Program-made: the position numbers and the translations under genes
In this document: positions 7,696 through 14,328 of the stretch, piece by piece
Numbering within the stretch: position 1 is the first letter of the stretch
How the letters are laid out: every line of letters starts with the position of its first letter
Notes under the pieces: generated by a model
What the model was told of the DNA's origin: nothing
What the model saw: only the letters and a program-made list of their open reading frames with translations
Database searches by the model: none
Assembly: GCA_002385545.1 (NCBI GenBank)
Contig: DGDR01000158.1
Location: 4,231-25,566, forward strand
Reading direction: 5' to 3'
DNA length: 21,336 nt
DNA from: Clostridium sp. UBA3947
Lineage (GTDB): Bacteria > Bacillota > Clostridia > Clostridiales > Clostridiaceae

Positions 7696-8973
7696 TTAGA
7701 TAAGTTTTTTGTTGAAAATATCCTTTAAGACAAGCCTTTCTATTCTCTCTTTGATGGCTTCATTATCAGTGCTATACAAGCCCTGCTTCTTCATCCTTTC
7801 AAAGTATTCAGCACCAGAGAAGGTGAGTCTAACCTTTCTACCTTCTGGGGTCTTTAACCTGTAATTAGCATATTGAATTATATCTCCGATGGCTGTTTCT
7901 TTAGGCAAAACAAGGGTTTCTTGTCCTAGAAGGTATTTTACAGCATTAAAACCTGCTAAGGTTCCAGTGCATATAGCTTCCGTATGTCCAATGAAGAAGC
8001 CAGATTTCTCACCAGCGCAGAAAAGATTGTCTATGCCAACAACCTTCATGTCGTCTGCTCGTGGAGCAGCTGCTAGATATCTTACTGAATTGCCCTTGCC
8101 GCCAGAATAGGGGTCCATATATCTAGCATTATGCAGTCCTGGCAGCTTTCTTAGCTTTTCAATAGGATAAAAGGGGGTCATAACCTTAATGTGACCAGTA
8201 TCTAGTAAAACAAGATTTTCAGCAAATTGAGGAAGGGCATATTGCTGGCAAACCTTTAAGTCTAGCTTACCTAAATTTATGTCTTCTGAAGAAATTTTTA
8301 GTACTACAGAGCCTTTTTTCTCTAGTTCTTTTAAAAGCTCTGGAGATAAAGAGTCCCTTGGAATTTCGCAGGAGCCGCTAAAAGCACCTCTAGTTCCATC
8401 AGCACGCTCACCATAAATATCTTCTACTCCAGCCTTAGCACTGATGCTTACTCTCCCTCCAAAGGTAGGGCATCTTAAAACGCACATAACGCAGCCGTTA
8501 CCATACTTAGCGCAATTATCCATAGCTCCAGTGGAGCCAGTACAATCTATAAACACATCACCTTCTATTAGCTCCCAATTAGATAGATATATACCGGTAA
8601 TTTTGTTTTGCTCCTTTTTCACATTAGCTGCTCTGGAAAGGAAATTAACCTTAATACCTAAGGATAAAATAAACTTTCGGACCTCAGATTCTATTTTTCC
8701 TACATCGCAAAGCCAAGCGTGTTCATGACCAGGAAAGTTGATATTTTTATGTTTTGAACAAGCATCAGCAATTTTTATCAACTCACCGGATCCTAAACTT
8801 ATTAGTTCCTCCGCCGCAGTGTATCTGCCGTTATTTCTCATTATACCGCCAACGTTACCTAGGCCAAGCAGTAAATCAGTTCTTTCATAAAGGACTACAT
8901 CAGCACCAGCCTTTTTAGCTGCCACTGCTGCAGCACAACCAGCCCAGCCTCCGCCAATAACAACAACCTTCAT
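7696..8973 (-). CDS. FAD-dependent oxidoreductase, GidA/TrmFO-like fold
   Basis: A 425-residue soluble flavoprotein. The N-terminus MKVVVIGGGWAGCAAA is a dinucleotide-binding fold for FAD (GGGWAG, 7-12) with an acidic strand end (Glu30). A second FAD-contact segment near the C-terminus, NLFCAGEKSGFFIGHTEAICTG (from 316), resembles the end of GidA/TrmFO proteins. Distinctive is a cysteine cluster, Cys161, Cys164 and Cys168 (CVMCVLRCP), with more cysteines at 144, 154 and 202; TrmFO and GidA do not have this arrangement as far as I recall. The reaction is unknown; a redox-active disulfide or a metal site is possible. The start at 8973 follows AGGAGG (8984-8979 on this strand) by 5 bases; the longer frame begins at a TTG. 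It is divergent from dcd. Confidence 0.75.
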   Translation of the reverse strand: MKVVVIGGGWAGCAAAVAAKKAGADVVLYERTDLLLGLGNVGGIMRNNGRYTAAEELISLGSGELIKIADACSKHKNINFPGHEHAWLCDVGKIESEVRKFILSLGIKVNFLSRAANVKKEQNKITGIYLSNWELIEGDVFIDCTGSTGAMDNCAKYGNGCVMCVLRCPTFGGRVSISAKAGVEDIYGERADGTRGAFSGSCEIPRDSLSPELLKELEKKGSVVLKISSEDINLGKLDLKVCQQYALPQFAENLVLLDTGHIKVMTPFYPIEKLRKLPGLHNARYMDPYSGGKGNSVRYLAAAPRADDMKVVGIDNLFCAGEKSGFFIGHTEAICTGTLAGFNAVKYLLGQETLVLPKETAIGDIIQYANYRLKTPEGRKVRLTFSGAEYFERMKKQGLYSTDNEAIKERIERLVLKDIFNKKLI

Positions 8974-9070
8974 ATTATCCTCCTGCAAAAATATGCTTTC
9001 AAATTATCATATTAAAAATCCCCAGAAAAATTACATAGTATGAAGGAAGATAATCATAGATAAGGGATAA

Positions 9071-9099
9071 TTGTAATTATAATTTACTTAGTTTATAAT
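9071..9099 (+). promoter_or_regulatory. Candidate sigma-A promoter for dcd
   Basis: TTGTAA (9071-9076) and a perfect TATAAT (9094-9099) are 17 bases apart. The start point would be near 9106, giving a leader of about 105 bases before the dcd ATG. I see no known riboswitch in that leader. Confidence 0.6.
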
Positions 9100-9210
9100 C
9101 AAAATATGTCGAAGCGTTAGAATTTAGTATAAGTTTTATGCTATATAGTTTTACATTTTTGCTTTAGCTAGATAGAAATATTCCTAAAAAGATTAAGAGG
9201 TGAATGTAAG

Positions 9211-9729
9211 ATGATATTATCAGGAAGAGAAATCGCTAAAAATATTGGTAAGGATATAATTATAGAGCCTTATAATGAGAAGCAATTAAACCCTAATAGC
9301 TACAATTTAAGATTGCATAATGAGCTGCTTGTCTATGATGAAGAGGTTTTAGATATGAAAAAGCCTAATAAATATAAGAGCGTAATTATACCAGAGGAGG
9401 GTTTACGCTTAGAGCCAGGAAAGCTTTATCTTGGTAGAACAGTAGAATATACTGCCACAAAGAACTTTGTGCCAATGCTAGAGGGTCGTTCCTCTGTTGG
9501 TAGATTAGGACTATTTATACATGTTACTGCAGGCTTTGGTGACGTAGGTTTTAAGGGCTATTGGACCTTAGAAATATTCTGTGTACAACCAATAATAATA
9601 TATCCTAACGTGGAGATATGTCAGATTTACTATCATGACATTCATGGCGAATATGATGAATATAAGAGCGGTAAATATCAAGGAAACACAGGAGTACAAC
9701 CAAGTCTCTTATATAAAGATTTTGAATAA
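9211..9729 (+). CDS. dcd: dCTP deaminase
   Basis: A 172-residue enzyme of the dUTPase-like trimeric family that deaminates dCTP, feeding the dUTP/dTTP route. The signature EGRSSVGRLGLFIHVTAGFG (91-110) contains the Arg/Ser nucleotide-binding residues, and GFKGYWTLE ends at Glu121, which corresponds to the catalytic glutamate of E. coli Dcd. The C-terminal Gln-rich tail (GNTGVQPS) closes over the nucleotide in relatives. The AGFGDVGFKG loop looks closer to archaeal bifunctional dCTP deaminase/dUTPases than to the E. coli enzyme, so it might release dUMP directly; that is inference. AGAGGTGA precedes the ATG at normal spacing. It is monocistronic, with a clear promoter and a terminator. Confidence 0.92.
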   Translation: MILSGREIAKNIGKDIIIEPYNEKQLNPNSYNLRLHNELLVYDEEVLDMKKPNKYKSVIIPEEGLRLEPGKLYLGRTVEYTATKNFVPMLEGRSSVGRLGLFIHVTAGFGDVGFKGYWTLEIFCVQPIIIYPNVEICQIYYHDIHGEYDEYKSGKYQGNTGVQPSLLYKDFE

Positions 9730-9745
9730 CTTGTCATTGAGATAT

Positions 9746-9770
9746 GGAGACCTTAAGGGTCTCCGTTTTG
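9746..9770 (+). terminator. Intrinsic terminator after dcd
   Basis: GGAGACC (9746-9752) pairs with GGTCTCC (9758-9764) around a 5-base loop and is followed by GTTTTG. Confidence 0.75.
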
Positions 9771-9842
9771 CTTTGTTATAAACTAGCAGAATAGTTTTTG
9801 TCCTTAGCGTTTCTTAAAAACAAGGCGTATAGTGAATTAGCC

Positions 9843-9921
9843 ATATGATATCAGCTTACAGATATCATATATATTATATCTTAGTTCTGACATCTGACAT
9901 CTGACATCTAATAGTGCCTTA
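9843..9921. repeat. Intergenic repeat: palindrome plus TCTGACA tandem, copy A
   Basis: ATATGATATC (9843-9852) and GATATCATAT (9861-9870) form a perfect 10-bp inverted repeat. Just after it, TCTGACA is repeated three times in tandem (9886-9906). The segment 9881-9921 matches 13027-13067 at 30 of 41 positions without gaps. Both copies end 10-17 bases from the stop codon of a minus-strand gene. Such clostridial spacer repeats are non-coding; their function is unknown. Confidence 0.65.
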
Positions 9922-9930
9922 GCACTTTTC

Positions 9931-10569
9931 TTATTCTGTTATAGAGCGCTTAGGGCAGATATTTAAACATCTACCGCATTGTATGCAATCTGGATGGGCC
10001 AGGCTACTACCTTTAAAGCTATAGGGTTGGATTCCCATAGGACATATCCTGGCACAGGCCTTGCAGGAAAGACAGTTATGGCGAATTTTTAAGGACCTTC
10101 GTTTATCATTTAACTGGCAGATTAAATTGGATAAGGTGCCCATAGGGCAAAAATTGCACCAGCTTCTTTCATTGAAAATAAAAGACAAAATAATTCCTAT
10201 TAAGGTTGTGATGGCAATCATCCTATAAAAAACCAAGCCTATTTTTACTAAGCTTCCCTTGCTATTTATTATACCCATATAAAACATTGAGAGCATAAAA
10301 ACTACAAGAGGATATCTAAAAAGCCTTGATTTTAATAATGGTGGTACAGGCTTATGGCTACTAACCTTAGCAAGAATATTATCATAAAAGCTGCCTCTAG
10401 GACATAAATTACCACACCAATATCTGCCCTTAAAAAAGGAAATAATTAGAGGGCAGATCATACAAAGAGAAGCTCCAATAGCCCATATAGGATTAAAGAT
10501 GCTTATTATTAATAATAAAAAAAGTATCAAAAAAGAATATTTTTTCCACACACTTTTAACTATCCTCAT
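9931..10569 (-). CDS. NapH-like membrane-bound 4Fe-4S protein
   Basis: A 212-residue membrane protein that should carry electrons. About four hydrophobic segments (roughly 11-31, 32-46, 86-101, 108-132) are followed by a cytoplasmic tail with two complete 4Fe-4S ferredoxin motifs: Cys166/169/172/176 and Cys195/198/201/205, each ending CP. Two further membrane-edge motifs, WCGNLCP (Cys52, Cys56) and WCNFCP (Cys138, Cys141), are the hallmark of the NapH/MauN/NosR-type family. No quinone oxidase, nitrate reductase or other partner is adjacent, so its electron donor and acceptor are unknown. The longest frame starts at GTG 10578, but AGGTGA lies 5 bases before the ATG at 10569. A small AGTGC/GCACT hairpin follows the stop, without a good T-run. 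Confidence 0.87.
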   Translation of the reverse strand: MRIVKSVWKKYSFLILFLLLIISIFNPIWAIGASLCMICPLIISFFKGRYWCGNLCPRGSFYDNILAKVSSHKPVPPLLKSRLFRYPLVVFMLSMFYMGIINSKGSLVKIGLVFYRMIAITTLIGIILSFIFNERSWCNFCPMGTLSNLICQLNDKRRSLKIRHNCLSCKACARICPMGIQPYSFKGSSLAHPDCIQCGRCLNICPKRSITE

Positions 10570-10651
10570 AACCATCACCTAATCAAAAAATACTAGCATG
10601 AAAAATTTAAGATCAAACCTCTAATTTCTACCTTCTACAAAGTATATATAT

Positions 10652-11083
10652 TTGAAAAAAACAAATAATATTTTTATGTTTAAAAGATTTATTTTTTACG
10701 GATTTGTAGGATTATGTATGGAGGTAATCTGGACTGGATTTGGAGCTTTCTTAAATGGAGATCTGAAGTTATCCGCCACCACATATATATGGATGCTCCC
10801 CATTTATGGCTTCGCTGTTTTTCTTGAGCCAATTCAAACAAAATTGAGGAAGCTACCAGTTATATTAAGAGGAGGTGTTTATGGTATTTTAATTTTAATG
10901 GTTGAATATACTAGCGGCATGTTCCTTAAATATTTAATTGGCTCCTGTCCTTGGGATTACAGTGGCAGTCCATTTGCCTTTCAGGGTGTTATTAGGCTAG
11001 ATTACTTTCCTGTATGGTCCTGTGTTGGTCTGCTATTTGAAAAAATACATGACACCTTAGATAGGGTATACATAACCACTTAA
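10652..11083 (+). CDS. Small membrane protein, putative ABC-transporter type IV (CmpB/PF06541-like)
   Basis: A protein of 143 residues, or 135 if it starts at the ATG at 10676, with about four hydrophobic segments. The conserved end CPWDYSG...F...G.IRLDYFPVW...GLLFEK and the N-terminal YGFVGLCMEVIWTG match my recollection of the family annotated as putative ABC transporter permease (PF06541). Real transport function has not been shown for that family, and no ATPase gene is nearby. The start is uncertain: neither TTG 10652 nor ATG 10676 has a recognisable ribosome binding site. It is divergent from the NapH-like gene and followed by the spore protein gene after about 150 bases. Confidence 0.72.
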   Translation: MKKTNNIFMFKRFIFYGFVGLCMEVIWTGFGAFLNGDLKLSATTYIWMLPIYGFAVFLEPIQTKLRKLPVILRGGVYGILILMVEYTSGMFLKYLIGSCPWDYSGSPFAFQGVIRLDYFPVWSCVGLLFEKIHDTLDRVYITT

Positions 11084-11183
11084 TAGGAGATTTATTTGCT
11101 AAAGCTAGCCATTCCAGATACTTTGTGGTCTGCTTGGACAAAATTTTATAGATTATTATGCAGATTAATGCGCAAAATAATAG

Positions 11184-11207
11184 TGCAAACAGAAATAAAG
11201 GTTTGCA
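11184..11207. repeat. Inverted repeat TGCAAAC/GTTTGCA before the spore protein gene
   Basis: TGCAAAC (11184-11190) and GTTTGCA (11201-11207) are a perfect 7-bp inverted repeat with a 10-base centre, 27 bases before the ATG of the spore protein gene and just upstream of its GGGAGG. It could be a hairpin in the leader or a regulator site. I could not place a convincing sigma-G promoter (TGnATA...CATnnTA) around it. Confidence 0.5.
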
Positions 11208-11234
11208 AAAACAAAGTAAAGGGAGGAATCGGGA

Positions 11235-11432
11235 ATGGCAAGCAAAAACAATAGGGTGTTAGTACCATCAGCAAGAGCAGGCTTAGACAGATTTAAGGTG
11301 GAAATAGCTAGCGAACTCGGTATCTCTAATTACGATGAAATTGATAAGGGTGAATTAACATCTAGACAAAACGGATATGTTGGCGGAGAAATGGTTAGAA
11401 GGATGGTTCAGGATTTCGAAAGCAGATTATAA
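11235..11432 (+). CDS. Alpha/beta-type small acid-soluble spore protein
   Basis: A 65-residue DNA-coating protein of the dormant spore. Both family signatures are present: KVEIASELG (21-29), which contains the site where the germination protease GPR cleaves after the glutamate, and the DNA-contact block LTSRQNGYVGGEMVRRMV (41-58). These proteins saturate spore DNA, shift it to an A-like form and protect it from UV and heat; on germination they are degraded for amino acids. Expression in the forespore under sigma G is expected from the family, though the promoter was not identified by eye. GGGAGG precedes the ATG at normal spacing. Its presence is the strongest evidence that the organism sporulates. 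Confidence 0.97.
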   Translation: MASKNNRVLVPSARAGLDRFKVEIASELGISNYDEIDKGELTSRQNGYVGGEMVRRMVQDFESRL

Positions 11433-11442
11433 TCTTTTCAAG

Positions 11443-11465
11443 AGAGGGAACAAATAGTTCCCTCT
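11443..11465 (+). terminator. Hairpin after the spore protein gene
   Basis: AGAGGGAAC (11443-11451) pairs perfectly with GTTCCCTCT (11457-11465). The following bases are TAATAAATAAATTTG rather than a T-run, so termination may be partial. Confidence 0.6.
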
Positions 11466-11495
11466 TAATAAATAAATTTGATGGGAGGTTTTCCC

Positions 11496-11729
11496 GTGAA
11501 GTATATAACGGTGACAATGGATAATGGAAAGCAAGAAAAGCTTGAGATTTTAGAAAGGATAGATATAAATAATAAGCATTATGTTATAGTAGCACCTGAG
11601 GATTCAGATTTAGCTTATGCCTACAGGGTAACTGTAAATGGAAACTTTGAAGAATATGAATCAATTGGTGCTGGTAAGGAATTTGATGCGGTTTTAAAAA
11701 AGTATAATGAAATAGTTGCTAATAGCTAA
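11496..11729 (+). CDS. DUF1292 family protein
   Basis: A 77-residue soluble protein recognised as DUF1292 from its pattern ITVTMDNGKQEKLEILERIDINNKHYVIVAPED. It is a beta-rich domain common in Firmicutes, of unknown function, often found near the yrrK/yrzB-type housekeeping genes. The longest frame begins with TTG-ATG at 11478, but GGGAGG at 11483-11488 lies 7 bases before GTG 11496, which I take as the start. It lies just after the spore protein hairpin and ends at a bidirectional terminator. No catalytic residues are visible. Confidence 0.82.
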   Translation: MKYITVTMDNGKQEKLEILERIDINNKHYVIVAPEDSDLAYAYRVTVNGNFEEYESIGAGKEFDAVLKKYNEIVANS

Positions 11730-11750
11730 AATTTTAATGCAAAAAAATAA

Positions 11751-11790
11751 GAAAAAGTAAATCCTATTAAGGGATTTACTTTTTCTTTTT
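11751..11790. terminator. Bidirectional terminator between DUF1292 and SGNH hydrolase genes
   Basis: GAAAAAGTAAATCC (11751-11764) pairs perfectly over 14 bp with GGATTTACTTTTTC (11772-11785). A TTTTTT run follows on the plus strand and an A-rich run precedes it, so it can stop both converging transcripts. Confidence 0.85.
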
Positions 11791-12362
11791 TAATCAAATA
11801 TGTTTAAAGCTTTTAGGCTGTTATAAATTAATAGATGGCCCTTAGCAGTAAGATGAATACCATCTGAGTAGAATTGGCTATATTCATCGCATAAACGCTG
11901 GAAAATTTCATATAAATTTATGCTTTTAATAGCATTAGCCTTGCTAAAGAATGATATAAGCTCTCCTAATTCCTTGATTTTTATATTTACATTAGCATAA
12001 TTGATATAGCTACTCCATTGCTCCTTTGCCAAGCTAGGATAAACAGGAGGTGGGGTCAAAAATACCGTCTTAATAGAGTTATTTGCCATTTCTTCATATA
12101 AGAACTTTAGGTTGTCAAAGGTTCTATGTGCCGATCCTCCCATTAGAAAATCATTAGTTCCACACATTACAATAGCATGGCTAGGTTTCAAGGCTATAAT
12201 ATCCTGATGGGAACGGTTAAGGAGGGAAGAGGACGTATCTCCGTTAACACCTTTATTAATAATTTCATAGCTATTTTCAGCTTTTAGTAAACTTACCCAA
12301 CATTGATTATGACTTACTCCGTAACCATAGGTCAAGCTATCGCCTGCACATATAACTTTCAA
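11790..12362 (-). CDS. SGNH/GDSL-type hydrolase
   Basis: A 190-residue esterase/lipase-like enzyme with all four family blocks: GDSLT with nucleophile Ser9 (block I), GVNGDTSS with Gly41 (II), CGTND with Asn70 (III), and YSDGIHLT with Asp167 and His170 (V). Relatives include acyl-CoA thioesterase/lysophospholipase TesA and various carbohydrate or lipid esterases. There is no signal peptide, so a cytoplasmic role is likely; the substrate is unknown. The start codon appears to be TTG at 12362, supported by AAGGTG about 5 bases upstream and by the first residues MKVICAGDSLT, which place the GDS motif where expected. It is convergent with DUF1292 and divergent from the SOS-boxed gene. Confidence 0.9.
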   Translation of the reverse strand: MKVICAGDSLTYGYGVSHNQCWVSLLKAENSYEIINKGVNGDTSSSLLNRSHQDIIALKPSHAIVMCGTNDFLMGGSAHRTFDNLKFLYEEMANNSIKTVFLTPPPVYPSLAKEQWSSYINYANVNIKIKELGELISFFSKANAIKSINLYEIFQRLCDEYSQFYSDGIHLTAKGHLLIYNSLKALNIFD

Positions 12363-12486
12363 GTAATCACCTTCCTAATAAAGAAAACTATTAACTTATA
12401 CATTATAACAATTTTGGTTATAAATTAGAAGAATAGTTAATATTAATAGGAGTGAGAGAAAATTTACTAGAAAAATGAAAAAACTA

Positions 12487-12515
12487 TTGACACCAGAACA
12501 GATGTTCGATAGACT
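12487..12515 (+). promoter_or_regulatory. Sigma-A promoter of the YciI-like gene
   Basis: A perfect TTGACA (12487-12492), a 17-base spacer and TAGACT (12510-12515, four of six consensus positions). The start point would fall near 12522, about 24 bases before the ATG. The spacer holds the LexA-type operator described separately. Confidence 0.65.
12496..12507. promoter_or_regulatory. LexA/DinR operator (SOS box)
   Basis: GAAC-AGAT-GTTC is a perfect GAAC-N4-GTTC dyad. With flanks, AGAACAGATGTTCG agrees at 13 of 14 positions with the Gram-positive SOS box CGAACRNRYGTTYG as known from Bacillus subtilis, including the RNRY centre. It lies inside the spacer of the promoter, where a bound repressor would block RNA polymerase. 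Confidence 0.75.
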
Positions 12516-12545
12516 ATAAATAGGAAAGGTTGGAAGGTGGAAAAC

Positions 12546-12803
12546 ATGACAAAGAAAAATGGTTTATTTGTAAAAATCAATTATAAGGCTCCTAAAAAGG
12601 ATAAAGAGTACGCTGTATCAGTGGATAAAAGTAATTTTAATAAGTTCTTGTTTTGCGTTGGTACTTTAAATAAAAATGGAGGCACAATGATTTTTAGAGC
12701 CAAGGATTTGGAAGAGGCGGATTATATTGCAAACAATAATCCTTTTATAAATAGCGATATCTATAAATATGAAATATATCATGGAGATGTAATATCATTA
12801 TAA
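12546..12803 (+). CDS. YciI-like small protein, probable SOS gene
   Basis: An 85-residue protein. The second half, GGTMIFRAKDLEEADYIANN followed by PF and ending YKYEIYHG, matches the C-terminal pattern of YciI-like (dimeric ferredoxin-fold) proteins, where Asp-Pro-Phe is usual; here it is Asn-Asn-Pro-Phe (64-67). Function of this family is mostly unknown; some members are domains of larger enzymes. GGAAGG lies 8 bases before ATG 12546; GTG 12537 is an alternative. The promoter contains a LexA-type operator, so DNA damage should induce it (inference). It is the only gene of its transcript, and no known SOS gene is next to it. The family call is moderate; the gene itself is well supported by its signals. 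Confidence 0.7.
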   Translation: MTKKNGLFVKINYKAPKKDKEYAVSVDKSNFNKFLFCVGTLNKNGGTMIFRAKDLEEADYIANNNPFINSDIYKYEIYHGDVISL

Positions 12804-12850
12804 AAAAGCCCTACAGTGCTTCTAGATGTCGAATGGCAGATATTAAGGGT

Positions 12851-12871
12851 AATTTTGCGGAGTGCAAAATT
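12851..12871. repeat. Small inverted repeat after the YciI-like gene
   Basis: AATTTTGC (12851-12858) and GCAAAATT (12864-12871) pair perfectly around 5 bases. It may be a weak terminator of the upstream gene, but no T-run follows. The rest of 12804-12970 is AT-rich and shows nothing else I can support. Confidence 0.4.
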
Positions 12872-12971
12872 TAATATATATCCTAATAAGATTAATATTA
12901 CTTTACATATGGACATAATTTAGATATATTGAGCAATCAATAGCTCTAAAATTTTATAATTTACTATAATA

Positions 12972-13010
12972 AAAAACCTAATTTCTGTTATACACAGAAA
13001 CTAGGTTTTT
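12972..13010. terminator. Strong bidirectional terminator
   Basis: Two 17-base arms, 12972-12988 and 12994-13010, pair with a single mismatch around a 5-base loop. The outer ends are A5 and T5, so it works in both directions, between the YciI-like gene and the convergent HD-GYP gene. Confidence 0.85.
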
Positions 13011-13014
13011 ATTT

Positions 13015-13067
13015 ATATCAGATATCTAAGTTTTGACCTTTCACTTCTGATATCTAAAAGTGTTATA
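13015..13067. repeat. Intergenic repeat, copy B
   Basis: ATATCAGA (13015-13022) and TCTGATAT (13046-13053) are inverted. The 41 bases 13027-13067 align without gaps to 9881-9921 (30 of 41 identical). As with copy A, it lies directly beyond the stop of a minus-strand gene. Confidence 0.6.
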
Positions 13068-13084
13068 GTAGTTTTACATAATAA

Positions 13085-14209
13085 TTAATCTATATTATAC
13101 GCATAATCTTTTATAACTATATCTATGGATTCTACCAAATTTACTGTAGCATTGATTCTATCTGTTATGTTGCTTTTAACAACCTTAACCTTAGGACGAA
13201 GAGGATAATTTTGATAAATTTCTTCTACTACTGCAAATTCTCCAGTGCTTAGAAGTACTAAGGTTCCTTCTGGATAAGGTACTATAATTTGAGCAAAGGT
13301 TTTTACCATATCAAAATCGAATTGACTAGAACCACCAGCCATTATGTATTCTAGTGCTTCACTAGGGCTAAGGGCTCTACGGTATGGTCTATCGGAGGTT
13401 AGGGCATCGTATACATCTGCAATTGCTACAATTCTACTAAATTTGTGTATGTTTTTCCCTTTTTTGTGATGTGGATAGCCGCTACCGTCATATCTTTCAT
13501 GATGTTGAATGGTTATTACTCTAGAAGTAGCGGGGATTTCTGGTATATTTTTTACATATTCATATCCCTTTATAGTGTGCTCTCTCATTATAGCTAATTC
13601 TGAATCTGTAAGGCCCCCTTCTTTTAATAAGATCGATTTAGGGGTAAGGATCTTTCCTATATCGTGGATTAAAGCCCCTATACATAAATCCCGCAATTCG
13701 TTTTTATTAAGATTTAAGCGAATTCCTAATATTAGGGACAGTATAGCTACATTTACACAATGCTGATAAGTGTAATTGTCCATGCTTTTTATGTCAACCA
13801 AGTTTACTAATATGTTTTTCTTGGATAGTATTTCTTCCATTAAGCTATTTGCTACTGATAGAATGTTATCAAAAATAGCTTGCCTTTCTCTTAAGAAGGT
13901 ATTTAACTGAGCCTTCGATGGGAGCGTATTATTACTGACTGAAGGAATGAATTTTTCTATATTAAGAAAGGTTTCCTTAAGCTTTGCTATGGCCTTCTGC
14001 CTGAGATCTGGCTTTATTACATCCTCTATTTCCTTGTTACTATATTCATCTATAATATATACAGAATATATTTTTATGGAGGAAATTCGTTTAATAATGG
14101 TACTGGTTAGCCTGATTCCTTCTTTTAACAATATTCGACCTTCATCGTCATAAAGGGGTTTTGCCAGCAAGGAACCTTCTTTAACGCATTCTATGGGAAC
14201 TAGTCTCAT
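13085..14209 (-). CDS. HD-GYP domain protein, probable cyclic-di-GMP phosphodiesterase
   Basis: A 374-residue cytoplasmic signalling enzyme. The N-terminal 130 residues form a variable domain, beginning with the LAKPLYDDEGRILLKEG pattern common in clostridial HD-GYP proteins. The HD-GYP domain (about 135-310) has His150, the HD pair His182-Asp183 (LIHDIGK), His211, the signature HHERYDGSGYP (236-246) and IADVYDALTSDRPYR (263-277). All metal and signature residues are present, so hydrolysis of c-di-GMP (to pGpG or GMP) is expected. A beta-rich tail (about 311-374) follows. No GGDEF protein is in the window. GAGGTG precedes the ATG by about 7 bases. A TATAAT at 14242-14247 (this strand) may be the -10 box, without a clear -35 box. 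It is monocistronic. Confidence 0.93.
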   Translation of the reverse strand: MRLVPIECVKEGSLLAKPLYDDEGRILLKEGIRLTSTIIKRISSIKIYSVYIIDEYSNKEIEDVIKPDLRQKAIAKLKETFLNIEKFIPSVSNNTLPSKAQLNTFLRERQAIFDNILSVANSLMEEILSKKNILVNLVDIKSMDNYTYQHCVNVAILSLILGIRLNLNKNELRDLCIGALIHDIGKILTPKSILLKEGGLTDSELAIMREHTIKGYEYVKNIPEIPATSRVITIQHHERYDGSGYPHHKKGKNIHKFSRIVAIADVYDALTSDRPYRRALSPSEALEYIMAGGSSQFDFDMVKTFAQIIVPYPEGTLVLLSTGEFAVVEEIYQNYPLRPKVKVVKSNITDRINATVNLVESIDIVIKDYAYNID

Positions 14210-14301
14210 TAATCTACACCTCGTAAATTTACTGTATTTATATTATACTACGACCTAGAGTCCTACGCCAGTTATTTGAAAAAAGTTTGTATATAAATGT
14301 C

Positions 14302-14328
14302 GAAAAAAACCATAGAGACTTTCTATGG
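14302..14328 (-). terminator. Terminator overlapping the stop codon of the DUF1836 gene
   Basis: On the minus strand CCATAGA (14328-14322) pairs with TCTATGG (14316-14310) and is followed by seven T. The TAG stop codon (14325-14323) lies inside the first arm, so the hairpin begins within the last codon. Confidence 0.8.

Noticed and set aside
8444..8728. Plus-strand frame inside the FAD oxidoreductase gene
   Set aside because: Antisense shadow without a ribosome binding site or recognisable domain.
9886..9909. TCTGACA tandem considered as a CRISPR or iteron array
   Set aside because: Seven-base units in direct contact, only three copies, no spacers and no cas or replication gene nearby.
11447..11460. 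GAAC...GTTC dyad that looks like an SOS box
   Set aside because: The spacer is 5 bases, not 4, and the arms belong to the longer AGAGGGAAC/GTTCCCTCT hairpin after the spore protein gene.
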